From NCBI GenBank assembly GCA_004802725.1, contig SGPM01000256.1, positions 1 through 39,919 of the forward strand: a stretch of DNA of 39,919 nucleotides. The letters run 5' to 3'. Source of the DNA: Antrodiella citrinella. Its lineage: Eukaryota > Basidiomycota > Agaricomycetes > Polyporales > Steccherinaceae. Below are positions 22,752 through 32,485 of this stretch, piece by piece. The position numbers and the translations under genes were made by a program. Position 1 is the first letter of the stretch, and every line of letters begins with the position of its first letter. The notes beneath the pieces were generated by a model. It made no database searches and was not told the origin of the DNA. It saw only the letters and a program-made list of their open reading frames with translations.

Positions 22752-23340
22752 TCTCGGGCAGTTCCTCGCTTTCCATCAAGGCAGTCCGCGCAAACTTTGC
22801 AGATCCTTCGTTGACCAGCTGAGGGACATTCCAACTGAGAGCCCAGAGAAACAAGGGGAGGTTGATTTGGCACGAGATCATCAACTTCAAAACCATTACA
22901 ACACGCTCAGCCAAGTCGGCATCGCCACGCTCTACCGCCCATGCTCAGAAGTTTTGGGTCTGGTTCAAGTGGGGGTCGGCGGCGGTACGTGCTGGAGCGG
23001 GAATGGGTCGAGCTCGGCTAGCAAGAAATTGTTCAAACAGAGGGTCGGTATTTGATTCAACAGAGACCATCGAGAATGGATTCGCAGGCAGCACGAATTT
23101 CCAGGAGAATCGCCAGTATCCAGCTGGCAGTACTTTCGTATGCGGTGTCAGTAAGTGAAGAAGTCGCCGAGGAAGACTCCAGAGTTGGTCGGCAAGTGAG
23201 TACGAGGTCAATAAGTCAGTTGTCGTCAGAATTTAGAGCATACAGGCGGCAAGACGCGAACGGGAGCAGCGAGGTAATTGGCAAAAGGGTACGCGTCTCG
23301 ATCACGTGCCGAAGACCCACACCCACTCAGACGAAAGTGT

Positions 23341-23445
23341 CCAGACGTTTCTGTACAGTGTGTGCCTTCAAAGTTTTCGGGCTCCGATCGGGTTCTCCCG
23401 TACATGCCTGGTCTGTCTTCCGCACACACTGTACAAAACGTCTGG
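23341..23445. repeat. Inverted repeat (fold-back), arms of about 23 bp
   Basis: Left arm 23341-23364 (CCAGACGTTTCTGTACAGTG then TGTG) and right arm 23423-23445 are reverse complements except for one inserted base. The loop is 58 bp. It may be a tiny MITE or a cruciform-forming site. No target duplication is evident. Confidence 0.75.
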
Positions 23446-23785
23446 TTCACGAGACTAGCCCAACAACTATCTGTGTCTACATCGTTTCCACACTACAAGT
23501 CTACATCACGATAGAACAACTCAGCGCAGTCTACGAAGATTCCTTGAATTCGGTCTCTGTTGAACACGCGACTTCGAACGTTTGAACGCCGCGACCGGTG
23601 ATGCTCTTACTCAGGTTGATATCAATACAGTACAATTGCTCAAAACGTATAACGTCGGGGAGGGTCCATTATTATACGTTATGAGAAATATACACTTTGA
23701 AAACGTCACATGTGTGATGTAACTACGTAACTGCGTGACTGGCGCTGTGAGGTGTGACTACAGGTCACCTTCCAACGTCGTTTGC

Positions 23786-23793
23786 CTCGCGTG
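23786..23793 (+). repeat. Left 8-bp target-site duplication of the hAT element
   Basis: CTCGCGTG, identical to 24672-24679 on the other side of the element. Confidence 0.88.
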
Positions 23794-24671
23794 TAGTGTT
23801 GTTACGGCTACGGCCCAAAGCCGTAAAGCCTTGAAGCCGAGCCCTAAGAAAGCCGGGCCAAGCCGAGCTTTTTGTCAGGCTTGAGCAGGCTCGACGGCTC
23901 GGCTTGGGGTCAGGCCGGCCGTGGGGAAGCCGTGAGGCCGAGGCTTTCCATATACGGTTTGCATTTTCCCGTTATGGATTCTCAATTTTAGAGGACCGAT
24001 CGTAAACATGCCTGCGCAAGTTGTGCGCAACTCTCACATCATCATCTCACCTCATGATTCTTGTTCAACCACCCCCTGTCTTCTCAAGTCATCCCCAGGA
24101 TCCCTTTGACGTGGTTCCTCTTCAAACCACAAGGACGACAAACATCACCATCGCATAATGATCTGACTGGGCCTGTTTGCCGGGCGTCCACAACCCAATC
24201 CAACCCAAGTTTTGCGCGCTTTCTGCAGCATTCACGCAACTGTTGTATAGAACAACACATGCTTCAACAGACCTTTTCATCTCATTTACAAGACATTGTA
24301 CGCTGCGACGCCAACACACCCCTCCCCTCCTTCATTTCCGAACACTATTGCGCAGCAGCAATCTCGTCTGAATCGTGGGCGCTTATTGTCTGGGCCTGCG
24401 TCGATGGCCACTTCCTACAGCATTGTAATGATCTCTGTACATCCCACACTTGTACAATATCAATACATATTCTTTATCTTGCCTCCCTGTGACGTCTCAT
24501 GCCATTCAACTCCAGTTTCCTGTTTGGGAAAAGCCGCGGCTAAGCCTGAGCCAAGCCTGAGCCGGCCGGCTTTGAGGCTCGACGGCTCGGCCTCAAGATT
24601 CTTGAGCCTAAGCTGGGGCTTCGTGGGCCTAAGCCGGGGCTTTGGGCCAAGCCGGAGCCGTAACAACACTA
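23794..24671. mobile_element. Non-autonomous hAT-like transposon, 878 bp
   Basis: Terminal inverted repeats of at least 16 bp (TAGTGTTGTTACGGCT at 23794-23809; reverse complement at 24656-24671) are flanked by a perfect 8-bp direct repeat CTCGCGTG (23786-23793 and 24672-24679). An 8-bp target duplication and a TAGTG terminus are hallmarks of the hAT superfamily. Both subterminal regions (about 23810-23945 and 24530-24655) are packed with AAGCCGAGCC-like words in both orientations, probably transposase-binding sites. The middle (about 23970-24520) has no transposase. It is inserted in the Tc1/mariner-type element. Confidence 0.88.
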
Positions 24672-24679
24672 CTCGCGTG
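24672..24679 (+). repeat. Right 8-bp target-site duplication of the hAT element
   Basis: CTCGCGTG, identical to 23786-23793. The perfect match suggests a fairly recent insertion. Confidence 0.88.
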
Positions 24680-24976
24680 ATTCAGCTGTTCGCTTCGAAG
24701 ACATCCACGGAATTGTCACAAACTGGCAGAGGTCCAACGTCTCATCGCTATCCTCTCATTGACAGCATTCAACGTCAACTTTTTTGCACAGCTCCTCCAA
24801 CTCCCTGCTTGACACCCATCAGTTCGGCGCCTGCCACTTCAATAACATATATTTACCCGGATTATCCTATACAGTATACGTTATACACAAAATTTGCATT
24901 TTCCCTGCTCCCCGAGCTCGTTCCGACCTCAAGTTGATACATTATGAGCCCATATGTTATGAGCAATTGTACTGTA

Positions 24977-25405
24977 TCACTTCTCAAGGTCTTACCTCAG
25001 ATGTTCCAGTCATTGGCCAATCGTCTCATTCAAGAGTCAACACTGGACCATTTCCATGACTCAAAATTAGAAACTCTCAAGTACCGTCAAGGCTTTCAGT
25101 CGCATGTGTGACGGTGTGTCTAGTACTCCGCATGAACTTGCCAATTACGACCGTGACATATGCGATTTCGCAAGATTTCATTTATGATCTCACCTTTGAA
25201 CCATTGGGCGCATATGCCGGGGTCCTATCCAGTCGGTCGGGGAGCCATGAACCACATGGCACGCACTCGAACAACGTTGAACTTGAAACGGCATGCATTA
25301 CTATACCACTGGCATCTTAGTCTATCTATCTTTGTGTCGCCACATTCCTACAAAATCATCTGGAATGTTCTTCACACTCGCATTTCATGATCCTTCACCC
25401 ACAAT
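24977..25405 (+). other. Upstream region of the DUF6534 gene, no gene seen
   Basis: Lies between the right TA of the Tc1/mariner-type element and the DUF6534 start codon. No TATA box stands out and no frame can be supported. Confidence 0.4.
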
Positions 25406-27297
25406 ATGGCAGCAGAGCCAACCATACAAGAGGTGCTAGGAGGATATGTCGTCGAAGCATTTGTAGCTATTCTGTGAGTTATACAAGCTACACCCGTTCT
25501 CTGAGTCCTCGTACAATTACTTCCCTAGTCTATATGGTATCTTCATCGCACAGACATACGTGTATGCCATGAACTGCAACAAGGACGCTCTTTACCTGAA
25601 GCTTTGTGTAGCATGCATTGCGTAAGTACTCAGCTTGTCTGTTCTTGCGGTCCACGTGCCTGACATATGGCATTGCAGGGTAATCGAGACTGCCCATAGC
25701 ATTTTTGTTGTTCATGTGGCGTACACGTATGCTATCAACAGTTTTGGCAACCTTGCAGGTGTTGTCGACCACGTCATCTGGTCAGTATATCGGTCCCTTT
25801 TCAAATTCAACTTATCTTTCTCAAATTCCGGAATGCAGGAGTGTAGGGGTATGTTTAAAGCTGACTTCAACGAATCAAAGCTGACGAGTGCAACGCTTGT
25901 AAGGCCTCAGTGATTTGCGAGGTAGGTCCGGTGTCTTCTGTCATGATGATTGTGTCCTATGCCTAAGCAAGAGTACATGCAGCTGATCATTGTTGTGATT
26001 GTACAAAGGTATGTTCAAGCTTTCTCACATGTTCAATGAGGCCCGAGTCTGAAATTCACGCGATGTAGCTTGTACATCCGGAGGATTTACATACGTGAAT
26101 TACCATCACTTCTTGCGTTGACTTCACTCATTGACTCCCTCATCAGTCAGTGGTGGAAACCTTGTATTGACCTTGATCATTGTCAGTTTCATTTCTCTTT
26201 CAGTTTATACAGATGCTGACAACCTCATCAAGTCTCTTCTCCTGTTTCTGCGACTCGGTCAGCAAGTCTCGTATAGTGCTAATTACTGTTTCTCTGACTC
26301 TTCCGCCAGCTTTTGGATTCGCATCAGTCGCACTATTATATACGCTCAATACTTGGTCTGGCTTTCGCTTTGGAAAGGCTTTTGTGAGTCGTTTTCTCCT
26401 CCGAGTCGGCGGTCGACACCATACCAACATTCATCAGTTCACTGTTACCACGGCGCTTTCACTGTCTTCGCTGGTCGACCTCTTGTTTGCCTTAACATTG
26501 ACTTACTATCTAAGGAGGGCTAAGACTGGGTTTAAGAAGTGCGTAATCTCACTTAAGTCTTCATTGACCAGGACGGTGACTACTGGCTACGATCGAACTT
26601 AGGACCGACAATATGGTGCATGTGCTTATGGCGTACAGCGTCAATACCGGTCTACTCACTATGTAGGTCAATCGTGACTTCGCCGTCATTTTGGTGGCCT
26701 TCTAATCATCAGCTCACAGGATCTGCTCCACTGTAATCATCTTAACTGTACGATCTGAGCGGCGCATATCAGTCCATTTTATTTATTAACGCTCAAATCT
26801 CAGTTCTGTTTCATGGATTCCAGCTTAGTGTTCGCAGGGTTTGTCCAAATGTCTAGCAAGCGTACGCTACCCGCGGTCTCTTCCAAAATCATATATTTAC
26901 TCACTTGTCAACAGTGTACGCCAATTCTCTCATGGGAACGTGAGTGTTACTAGATGTTCGGTCATCCATGCTCCATGGCTTACCTTTTGAGAGGTTGAAC
27001 GCGCGAGATATCCTGCATCGAATGGGCACCACTGGAAAATCCCGCTACGCCATCAGCCTCTCGGAATTGGCGATGCGCCTCCACACGACGCAACGCACTA
27101 CAGTGGTTTGTGGTTCATCCAGATCCTTACTCGCATCGTCAACTGATCGTTTTATCTTATAGCCACAACACATTGAAATAGAAATGTCAACGACGGTGGC
27201 TCACGATGTTCAAGAGGGCCCAGACACATCCTATAGTGGCGACAAAGACAGTAGGCCCAATGTCGACCAGGAGTCTACGAAGGGCTATCCGCTTTGA
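25406..27297 (+). CDS. DUF6534-type integral membrane protein
   Basis: Member of the large basidiomycete family of seven-helix membrane proteins with a DUF6534 C-terminal domain; molecular role unknown. Many small exons, the first being 25406-25473, 25529-25621 and 25679 onward. They read M-A-A-E-P-T-I-Q-E-V-L-G-G, then L-Y-G-I-F-I-A-Q-T-Y-V-Y and S-F-G-N-L-A-G-V-V-D-H. The middle exons give L-V-L-T-L-I-I-V, A-F-G-F-A-S-V-A-L-L-Y and D-L-L-F-A-L-T-L-T-Y-Y-L-R-R, followed by the family hallmark K-T-G-F-K-K. Then come V-L-M-A-Y-S-V-N-T-G-L-L-T, I-C-S-T-V-I-I-L-T, V-Y-A-N-S-L-M-G-T and L-N-A-R-D. The hydrophilic tail ends at TGA 27295-27297. A few middle junctions (about 26100-26350 and 26770-26940) are ambiguous, but no lethal break is needed. 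Confidence 0.75.
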
Positions 27298-27617
27298 CGA
27301 CTTCGAGTCGAATGTATCATAATATGCACACTGACCGTTATTGCGTTTGTATCATGATGGATATCAAAGCCATAGTACGTGTCGCGCATCAAAATCGCTT
27401 GGGGGTCGTTGTCCGGATATAAGGCAAGCATAGCAAGGGGAGCTCGACGTAAAGGACCTTGTCAAATATTCTCTGCAAATACTTAAGTAATTAGTACGTT
27501 GTCCCTGTACCAATCGGCGATGTTTAACGTTTAACATCTGCCATTTCCACTGCCGTCCTTCGCACACAACTAAGCCATGAGTTACGATCCGCTTGCAAAT
27601 CTCGGGTCCCGTTGTAT

Positions 27618-27990
27618 CTAGTACCTCAACCATAGACTGACGCTTCCCGCATCAAGCATTTTCGCTGTGTTCAGCGCGGAGCTAATCTTCTGGGCCTTGA
27701 TTTTATCGTACATCGTCCGGCCACCCGTCAGTGGTACTTCTAGATTTGCGATGCTGACAACCTCAATCGCACGGAAGAACCTGAGCAACTTGATGGCAGG
27801 CTAGTAGAACGCCAGAGATCAACTGGAAGAACTGCATGAAAGCACTCTGGAAGACTCACCACAGTATCGAAGTCGTGCTCGGTTGCATTGGCAGAATGAG
27901 CCTCGACTTTACTGAGCCATTCGCTAAAAGGTACGACGTGAAGATGTCCACCCAAGGTGGTGTTGACGGCGACGAACGCGCGACAGTGCC
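27618..27990 (-). pseudogene. 3' remnant of an NRPS-like / adenylate-forming reductase
   Basis: Two exon-like pieces (about 27990-27860 and 27800-27618), joined by a normal 59-nt intron, encode about 100 residues. The first reads V-N-T-T-L-G-G-H-L, then V-V-P-F-S-E-W-L-S-K-V-E. The second reads P-A-I-K-L-L-R-F-F, then a tail ending V-S-L-W-L-R-Y before TAG. This resembles the last part of the thioester-reductase domain of fungal NRPS-like (Lys2-type) enzymes. The adenylation, carrier and Rossmann parts that should precede it are absent from the sequence up to 29 kb. It is therefore read as a truncated relic, convergent with the DUF6534 gene. Confidence 0.45.
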
Positions 27991-29063
27991 TTACTTGCGT
28001 CGAGCAGCTGTACGTTTCGGGTCAGCAGCGTAGCCTACATGAATGCAAGCTTTAACGAAACACACCTCAAGTACTTTATATTTAAGTGTGCACTTCACCT
28101 CGTCCAATCGAACACACTTTTGGATGTGGCTCAGGAACGCATTTTGCACGCAGTCAGGATCCTTCATGGTATGCTGGATATTTCCATCGACCAACCCACC
28201 GGCCCCTCTACAACAGGATCCCAGCTCGCCGCGCGCAGTTTCTCCGAGTCCACCTATCCACTGCCCTATCCCGGGCCCTCTACTCACATACCCATCCCCC
28301 CTTGCCGCAGCCCCTGTACACGTCCATGCTCGAATAAGGAGAGTTGATGTCTTCGCGTCGATGCTGAGTAGATTGTAACCAGGTTTGGGAAGGGAATCGA
28401 AATCGTGGATTGGGAAGGGGTATGTTTAGTATGGAGATCCAGGCGTCCAAAGATATTCAGCCCCGGGATATGGGGCTACTGCAGGTTGCACTGGATGGTA
28501 ATCAGTATGAGATAGCATTTATCAAAGGTATAGCCCACCTTGTTGATTAGTCGAAATTAAAGTACGAGGAGATGACATGGAATGGGAGTATAGGGCAGAG
28601 AAGAGACAGACGGTACCGGTGGTGTATGAACAGCGGAAATTAATGAAGAAGGTGTTGCATTATGCACATTATCTACATTGGTAACGTGCCATTTGAGGAA
28701 GTCGATAGTGGAAGACTTCGACGCGTCGTGAATGAACGCGTTGTGGGTCCAAGATCGACGCGTTGGGTGAACGCGTTGGAGAAAGACGCGACCGTTTAGG
28801 GCGACCAGTTCCGCCGGCAGGGGTGCGGGCTATGAATCGCATTGCAGGTGCCGTTCGCCATGCGGCGCACCTTTTATGGGCAACGTTTAAGGTTCACCCA
28901 TGGCCGCAATTGGAAAATCTGACACCTCTTGCTCACAATGGAAGGATGCCTTGAGGTTAGTCGGGTTGATGTAGGAACGGGGAAACGACGCGGATACCAC
29001 CACAACGCTGAAGGTATAGAATAGCGAAACACGCAAACCTACTATCCAGCCGCAAAACATCAG
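27991..29063. other. No supported gene; contains an ACGCGT cluster
   Basis: Open frames of 60-110 codons overlap on both strands without homology or matching splice sites. The only clear structure is the ACGCGT cluster at 28721-28776. Confidence 0.4.
28721..28776. promoter_or_regulatory. Cluster of four ACGCGT (MCB-like) boxes
   Basis: ACGCGT occurs at 28721-28726, 28736-28741, 28758-28763 and 28771-28776, and a partial ACGCG follows at about 28786. Four copies of one six-base palindrome in 56 bp is far above chance. The word matches the MluI cell-cycle box of fungal MBF; no clear target gene adjoins it. Confidence 0.45.
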
Positions 29064-29525
29064 TCAACATACAGTGAACATATCGTCAGTACGCACCGAC
29101 ACCTGTCGTCCAATGCCGTGATCCTCTGTGTCCTCTTTCTCCACCTTTATGGTAAGGCCAAGCCTGACGAAAGGCATCTGAAGAGCGTTACGATTGGTGG
29201 GGTTGATATTGCCCAAGAGACGGAGCGTGCATAAGTCGATGTCGAGATGTGTCTGAGTTGGAGAGGCTGCCACAGGAGTCATCGTGGTGTCCTGGACGAA
29301 GATACCAAGGAGGGGGCGTCCCGTTGTCATCAATCCACGACCTCCAGTGGGGTCCTGACAGCGCGTTTTGCGGTCTCCGATGAAGGTGGAGAGCTGTATA
29401 CGTCGTCGCGATCCTCGAACAACACAATGTTTATACGGACTGGACGCGCCAAAGCAAGTCTCGATATCTATGAAAGCCTTAGCTTCACCGTAGGCGCGAA
29501 TAGAATCGTAGAGAACCAGAACCAC
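29064..29525 (-). CDS. Hypothetical open frame, 153 codons
   Basis: The longest open frame of a poorly coding stretch. It has mixed composition with some plausible protein segments (T-G-R-P-L-L-G-I-F-V-Q-D, then L-R-L-L-G-N-I-N-P-T-N-R-N). I recognise no domain. A donor/acceptor pair could connect it to minus-strand pieces around 29526-29667. It may be a real exon, a relic or chance. Confidence 0.2.
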   Translation of the reverse strand: MVLVLYDSIRAYGEAKAFIDIETCFGASSPYKHCVVRGSRRRIQLSTFIGDRKTRCQDPTGGRGLMTTGRPLLGIFVQDTTMTPVAASPTQTHLDIDLCTLRLLGNINPTNRNALQMPFVRLGLTIKVEKEDTEDHGIGRQVSVRTDDMFTVC

Positions 29526-31091
29526 AGAGAGTTCCGTGGGAGGTCATCTTCTGGTTAGGGTCAGGAAAAGGAGTCAATACGTGTCGCATTAGGCTGACCC
29601 CGGACCAAGACTGAGGTAAGAAGGGCACGGATCCAGCGTATATCAAGCCAAGCCACTGAGTGATCACCGAGCCAGTATTGCCAACCAGTGATGGTATGTG
29701 ATCACCTGCTCAATTATCTCGCGGACGACACGAACGGTCGTTACGAATGTCTCTAGAAGAGCCAGATAACGTACACCGAGAAAAGGACGCTGAATTATCT
29801 GTCACAGGGCGTGCTCGCGGAGGAGCAAGTCCTTGAGGGGCTGGTCCATGGAGTGTGGCCCTTGCAGAACGCAGACACGCGCGTCGCGTGTCTTGGTCGA
29901 AGGCGGGACTCGACGTATGCTCACAACACGGCTTGATAGATGCTACATCGTACAAGGACGCAAGTTTAGTATCATACAGACACACGCAGCATACACACAT
30001 ACCCGTACGCAGCCATCGGAGACATTCCCTGACTCGTCTCAGCTGAGGAGATCATCCACCATCAGCCAACCAGCCCGACGTGTGCAAACGGAAGCTATAT
30101 CGCGGACACTTCATTAGTAGATTAGGAAACATGACATTTTGGACGCACCTGTGTCCTATCCACTACATTCGATGTCTAGCACCATCTCCTTAGCGATTCC
30201 TGCCTTGTCAGGTCGCTCTCCGCGGCTTGACGTCTGCGTCGACGCGATGTCGTCCAGAGCGAGTCTGAAAACACACGTCAACAAAAAGTTGATGAACGAG
30301 TACTACTGCGAGCACGTACCGGATAAAATCGTTAAATCACCGAAGTGAGATCGAGCAATGGCGGCGGCGGTGGTGATGGAAAACCAAACTTAGGCGTGTG
30401 TATGTATTATCAACAAAACCTGTCATGGAGTGTAATAGAGCTGGACATTGTTGAGAAGTCGTGAAAAAACATACCTGTCACGTCTACCGCCGAGGTGGCT
30501 CCCATCGTTTGTCCAAGGCTTGTGTCGACTAATCGCACGCCTTGGAGATACGCGAAGGAAGCCCACAGTTGATGAGAAGTGTCGTTACAACTCGTTTACC
30601 TCGTCGGAGTCGAAGCAACCTCGGCTTGTACGAGAGAAGTGGTGGAGCCTCCACCATCCTCTCTGCTCATGTGAGTAATCAATTAAGAATGCGGGATGGG
30701 ATTGAAATTCACGCACATTTGAAGGCGGGGGTCCTGTATGAAGTATTCGTCGAATGGGATGGGATGAGCTTTCAGATGCGTCAAAGGGTTCAATCCATCG
30801 CGTGGATGGGTCGAAACTGGTGGGACGTTGGTGATGCGAGAGTGTGACGTCGATCGTACGCGTCCAGTCACCGTGACAACCTCAGCCGTGACTCGGACGC
30901 TCGTCCTCACTTTTGAAGGTGCTTAGAAACATTTTCATTGACTGAACCGTTTCTCAGGAGTCCAAATAGATGAAGTATGTAATACACAATATATTTCTGC
31001 ACAAGTAGAGGGATTTTTACACATTCGAAACTATGGAAACAAGGGACTCTGCGTCGCCGGTAGTACACGCACCAGGATGCGCAGGATGCGC
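29526..31091. other. Weakly coding stretch, no gene resolved
   Basis: Short minus-strand pieces read well locally, such as 30910-30710 (I-T-N-V-P-P-V-S-T, P-F-D-E-Y-F-I-Q-D-P-R-L) and about 30240-30140 (L-A-L-D-D-I-A-S-T-Q-T-S-S-R). I could not join them into one frame with convincing introns. They may be exons of a decayed or fast-evolving gene. Confidence 0.3.
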
Positions 31092-31680
31092 TCAGTTAAT
31101 AGCAATCTTCTTGGGAGCTTGCTCAGGAGTCAACTTCGGGAACGCTACAGAGAGGACCCCGTTTTCGAGAGAGGCTTTGATATCCTCGTTCTGAAGCGAC
31201 ACAGGTCAGCGGCTGAAATTTCAAGTGTACAGAGGCACAAGAAGTACGTACCTTGACACCCTGAGGCAAAGGAATGGATCGCGAGAACTTTCCAAAGCGG
31301 CGCTCGCGAACAGCGTAGCCGTTCTCGTCGTGCTCAGAAGAGACCTTGGACTCTCCAGAGACGGTGAGCATATTGTTGTGCACGTCGATGTTGACGTCCT
31401 CTTTCTTCAAGCCGGGAAGCTCGAAGGTGGCCGTCACTGTGTTTGACTGGGTGTCTTCGTGCACATCCATCCTGTGGAGTGACTAGTCAGTAAGAGCATT
31501 TGCAAGGAATGGCGAGAGAAGGGCGGCGTACCTTGGTCTCATAGACCGAGGAGCTGCGTTGATGCTCCGCTCGACCTGATTGTTGGTATTGTTACCCGAA
31601 CCAGTACGAGCCGAGAAAGCCTCGTCAAAAAGGCGGTCGAAGTCGTAAAAGGGATCGTAGACGAAGCGGGAGACAGACAT
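31092..31680 (-). CDS. Small heat-shock protein, Hsp20/alpha-crystallin family
   Basis: ATP-independent holdase chaperone that binds unfolding proteins and forms large oligomers. Three exons (31680-31532, 31471-31252, 31190-31092) join to 155 aa, normal for cytosolic fungal Hsp20s. The N-terminal arm reads S-R-F-V-Y-D-P-F-Y-D-F-D-R-L-F-D-E-A-F. The alpha-crystallin domain runs from about residue 50 (M-D-V-H-E-D, F-E-L-P-G-L-K-K-E-D-V, L-T-V-S-G-E) to the L-E-N-G-V-L-S-V-A-F-P consensus. The tail holds the I-A-I (I-x-I) motif used in oligomer assembly. No signal peptide. A TATA box and a heat-shock element lie upstream. Confidence 0.96.
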
Positions 31681-31754
31681 GTTGAAGATGAGCAATTACG
31701 AGTGTTTGAAGCGGCGTATAGTGTTTTGACTAGCTGGACGGCGAGTTGTCGCCA

Positions 31755-31762
31755 TCTTTATA
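31755..31762 (-). promoter_or_regulatory. TATA box of the Hsp20 gene
   Basis: TATAAAGA on the minus strand, about 75 bp before the start codon. Confidence 0.6.
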
Positions 31763-31773
31763 CCTGTTGTCAT

Positions 31774-31788
31774 AGAACCCTCCAGAAA
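31774..31788. promoter_or_regulatory. Heat-shock element upstream of Hsp20
   Basis: AGAACCCTCCAGAAA fits three inverted 5-bp HSF units (nGAAn nTTCn nGAAn) with one base off in the middle unit. It sits just upstream of the TATA box, where an HSF site is expected. Confidence 0.5.
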
Positions 31789-32485
31789 TCGTTGAGGTCA
31801 TAGCGGCGTGTCTGCCGAAAACCTCGAGCATACTGGTGGCGTCTCGAACCGTCGTCGAAGTTGAAAGAAGTTTAAGAACTTGCTGGAAAAGGTTAGGCGC
31901 GGCGTTGAGTGCCCAGAATGGCGATGACGTCATCGTGAAAACGTTGAGCGCTGAGCTCTTGCCACCGTATAGTACATACCTACCAAGAAATCCTTTGGCA
32001 ACCTTGTTCTCTCAAATCGAGCATCTTGTGGATTTATGCACTTCTAATAGCTTAGTGTTGATTTCGGTCACTTTTGAGCAATAGAATATATTTTGAGACA
32101 GGATCGACAGACCAATAGTACGAGGCCGCTGCTACTACAACGACCGTGTCACGAACTTGAACGAGACTGGGAACAGAGATGGAAACATAGTGAAAACATG
32201 ACCAGATAGAGCACTGCGTGTTCTTGACATACTGATACTTACCGATTCAATATTTGATACATAATTCATGATGTGGTGAGGGATATGGTGTGAAAATGCA
32301 AAAGGAAGACATGAAGGAAGCAGTTGCGATCAGAAGACAATGAGAGAAAGTCGTAAACATATACAGGGAGCACTGAGTGTCGTGGGGAAACTGAACAAAG
32401 GCAGAGCGTGAGTGAGGAGCCATGCAACTATGAAGCGGTATCGTACCTCGAGAGTCAGAACATAAAGGCGCGATTGATCTTCCGT
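31789..32485. other. Intergenic, no gene seen
   Basis: Upstream region of Hsp20 and downstream region of the acidic orphan. Further GAA/TTC words near 31858-31885 could be weaker HSF sites. No open frame is supported. Confidence 0.4.

Larger units (their letters stand above)
23628..24974. mobile_element. Non-autonomous Tc1/mariner-type element (host of the hAT insertion)
   Basis: Exact 15-bp terminal inverted repeats (CAGTACAATTGCTCA, 23628-23642 and 24960-24974) are each flanked by TA (23626-23627 and 24975-24976), the target duplication of Tc1/mariner/pogo elements. Inside the ends, TATACGTTAT-like words recur in both orientations. Removing the nested hAT element and one copy of its duplication leaves about 461 bp, a normal MITE size. 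No transposase frame is present, so it would depend on one elsewhere. Confidence 0.72.

Noticed and set aside
24061..24937. Long open frames inside the hAT-like element
   Set aside because: No hAT transposase motifs; the frames overlap each other and are low in complexity. The element is best read as non-autonomous.
29710..30000. Minus-strand 96-codon frame starting M-C-V-C-C-V-C
   Set aside because: Composition is erratic, with no homology and no fitting splice partners.
30780..30800. GGGTTCAATCC resembling a tRNA B box
   Set aside because: No A box, acceptor-stem pairing or anticodon arm at the right distance. No tRNA or rRNA gene was found anywhere in the window.
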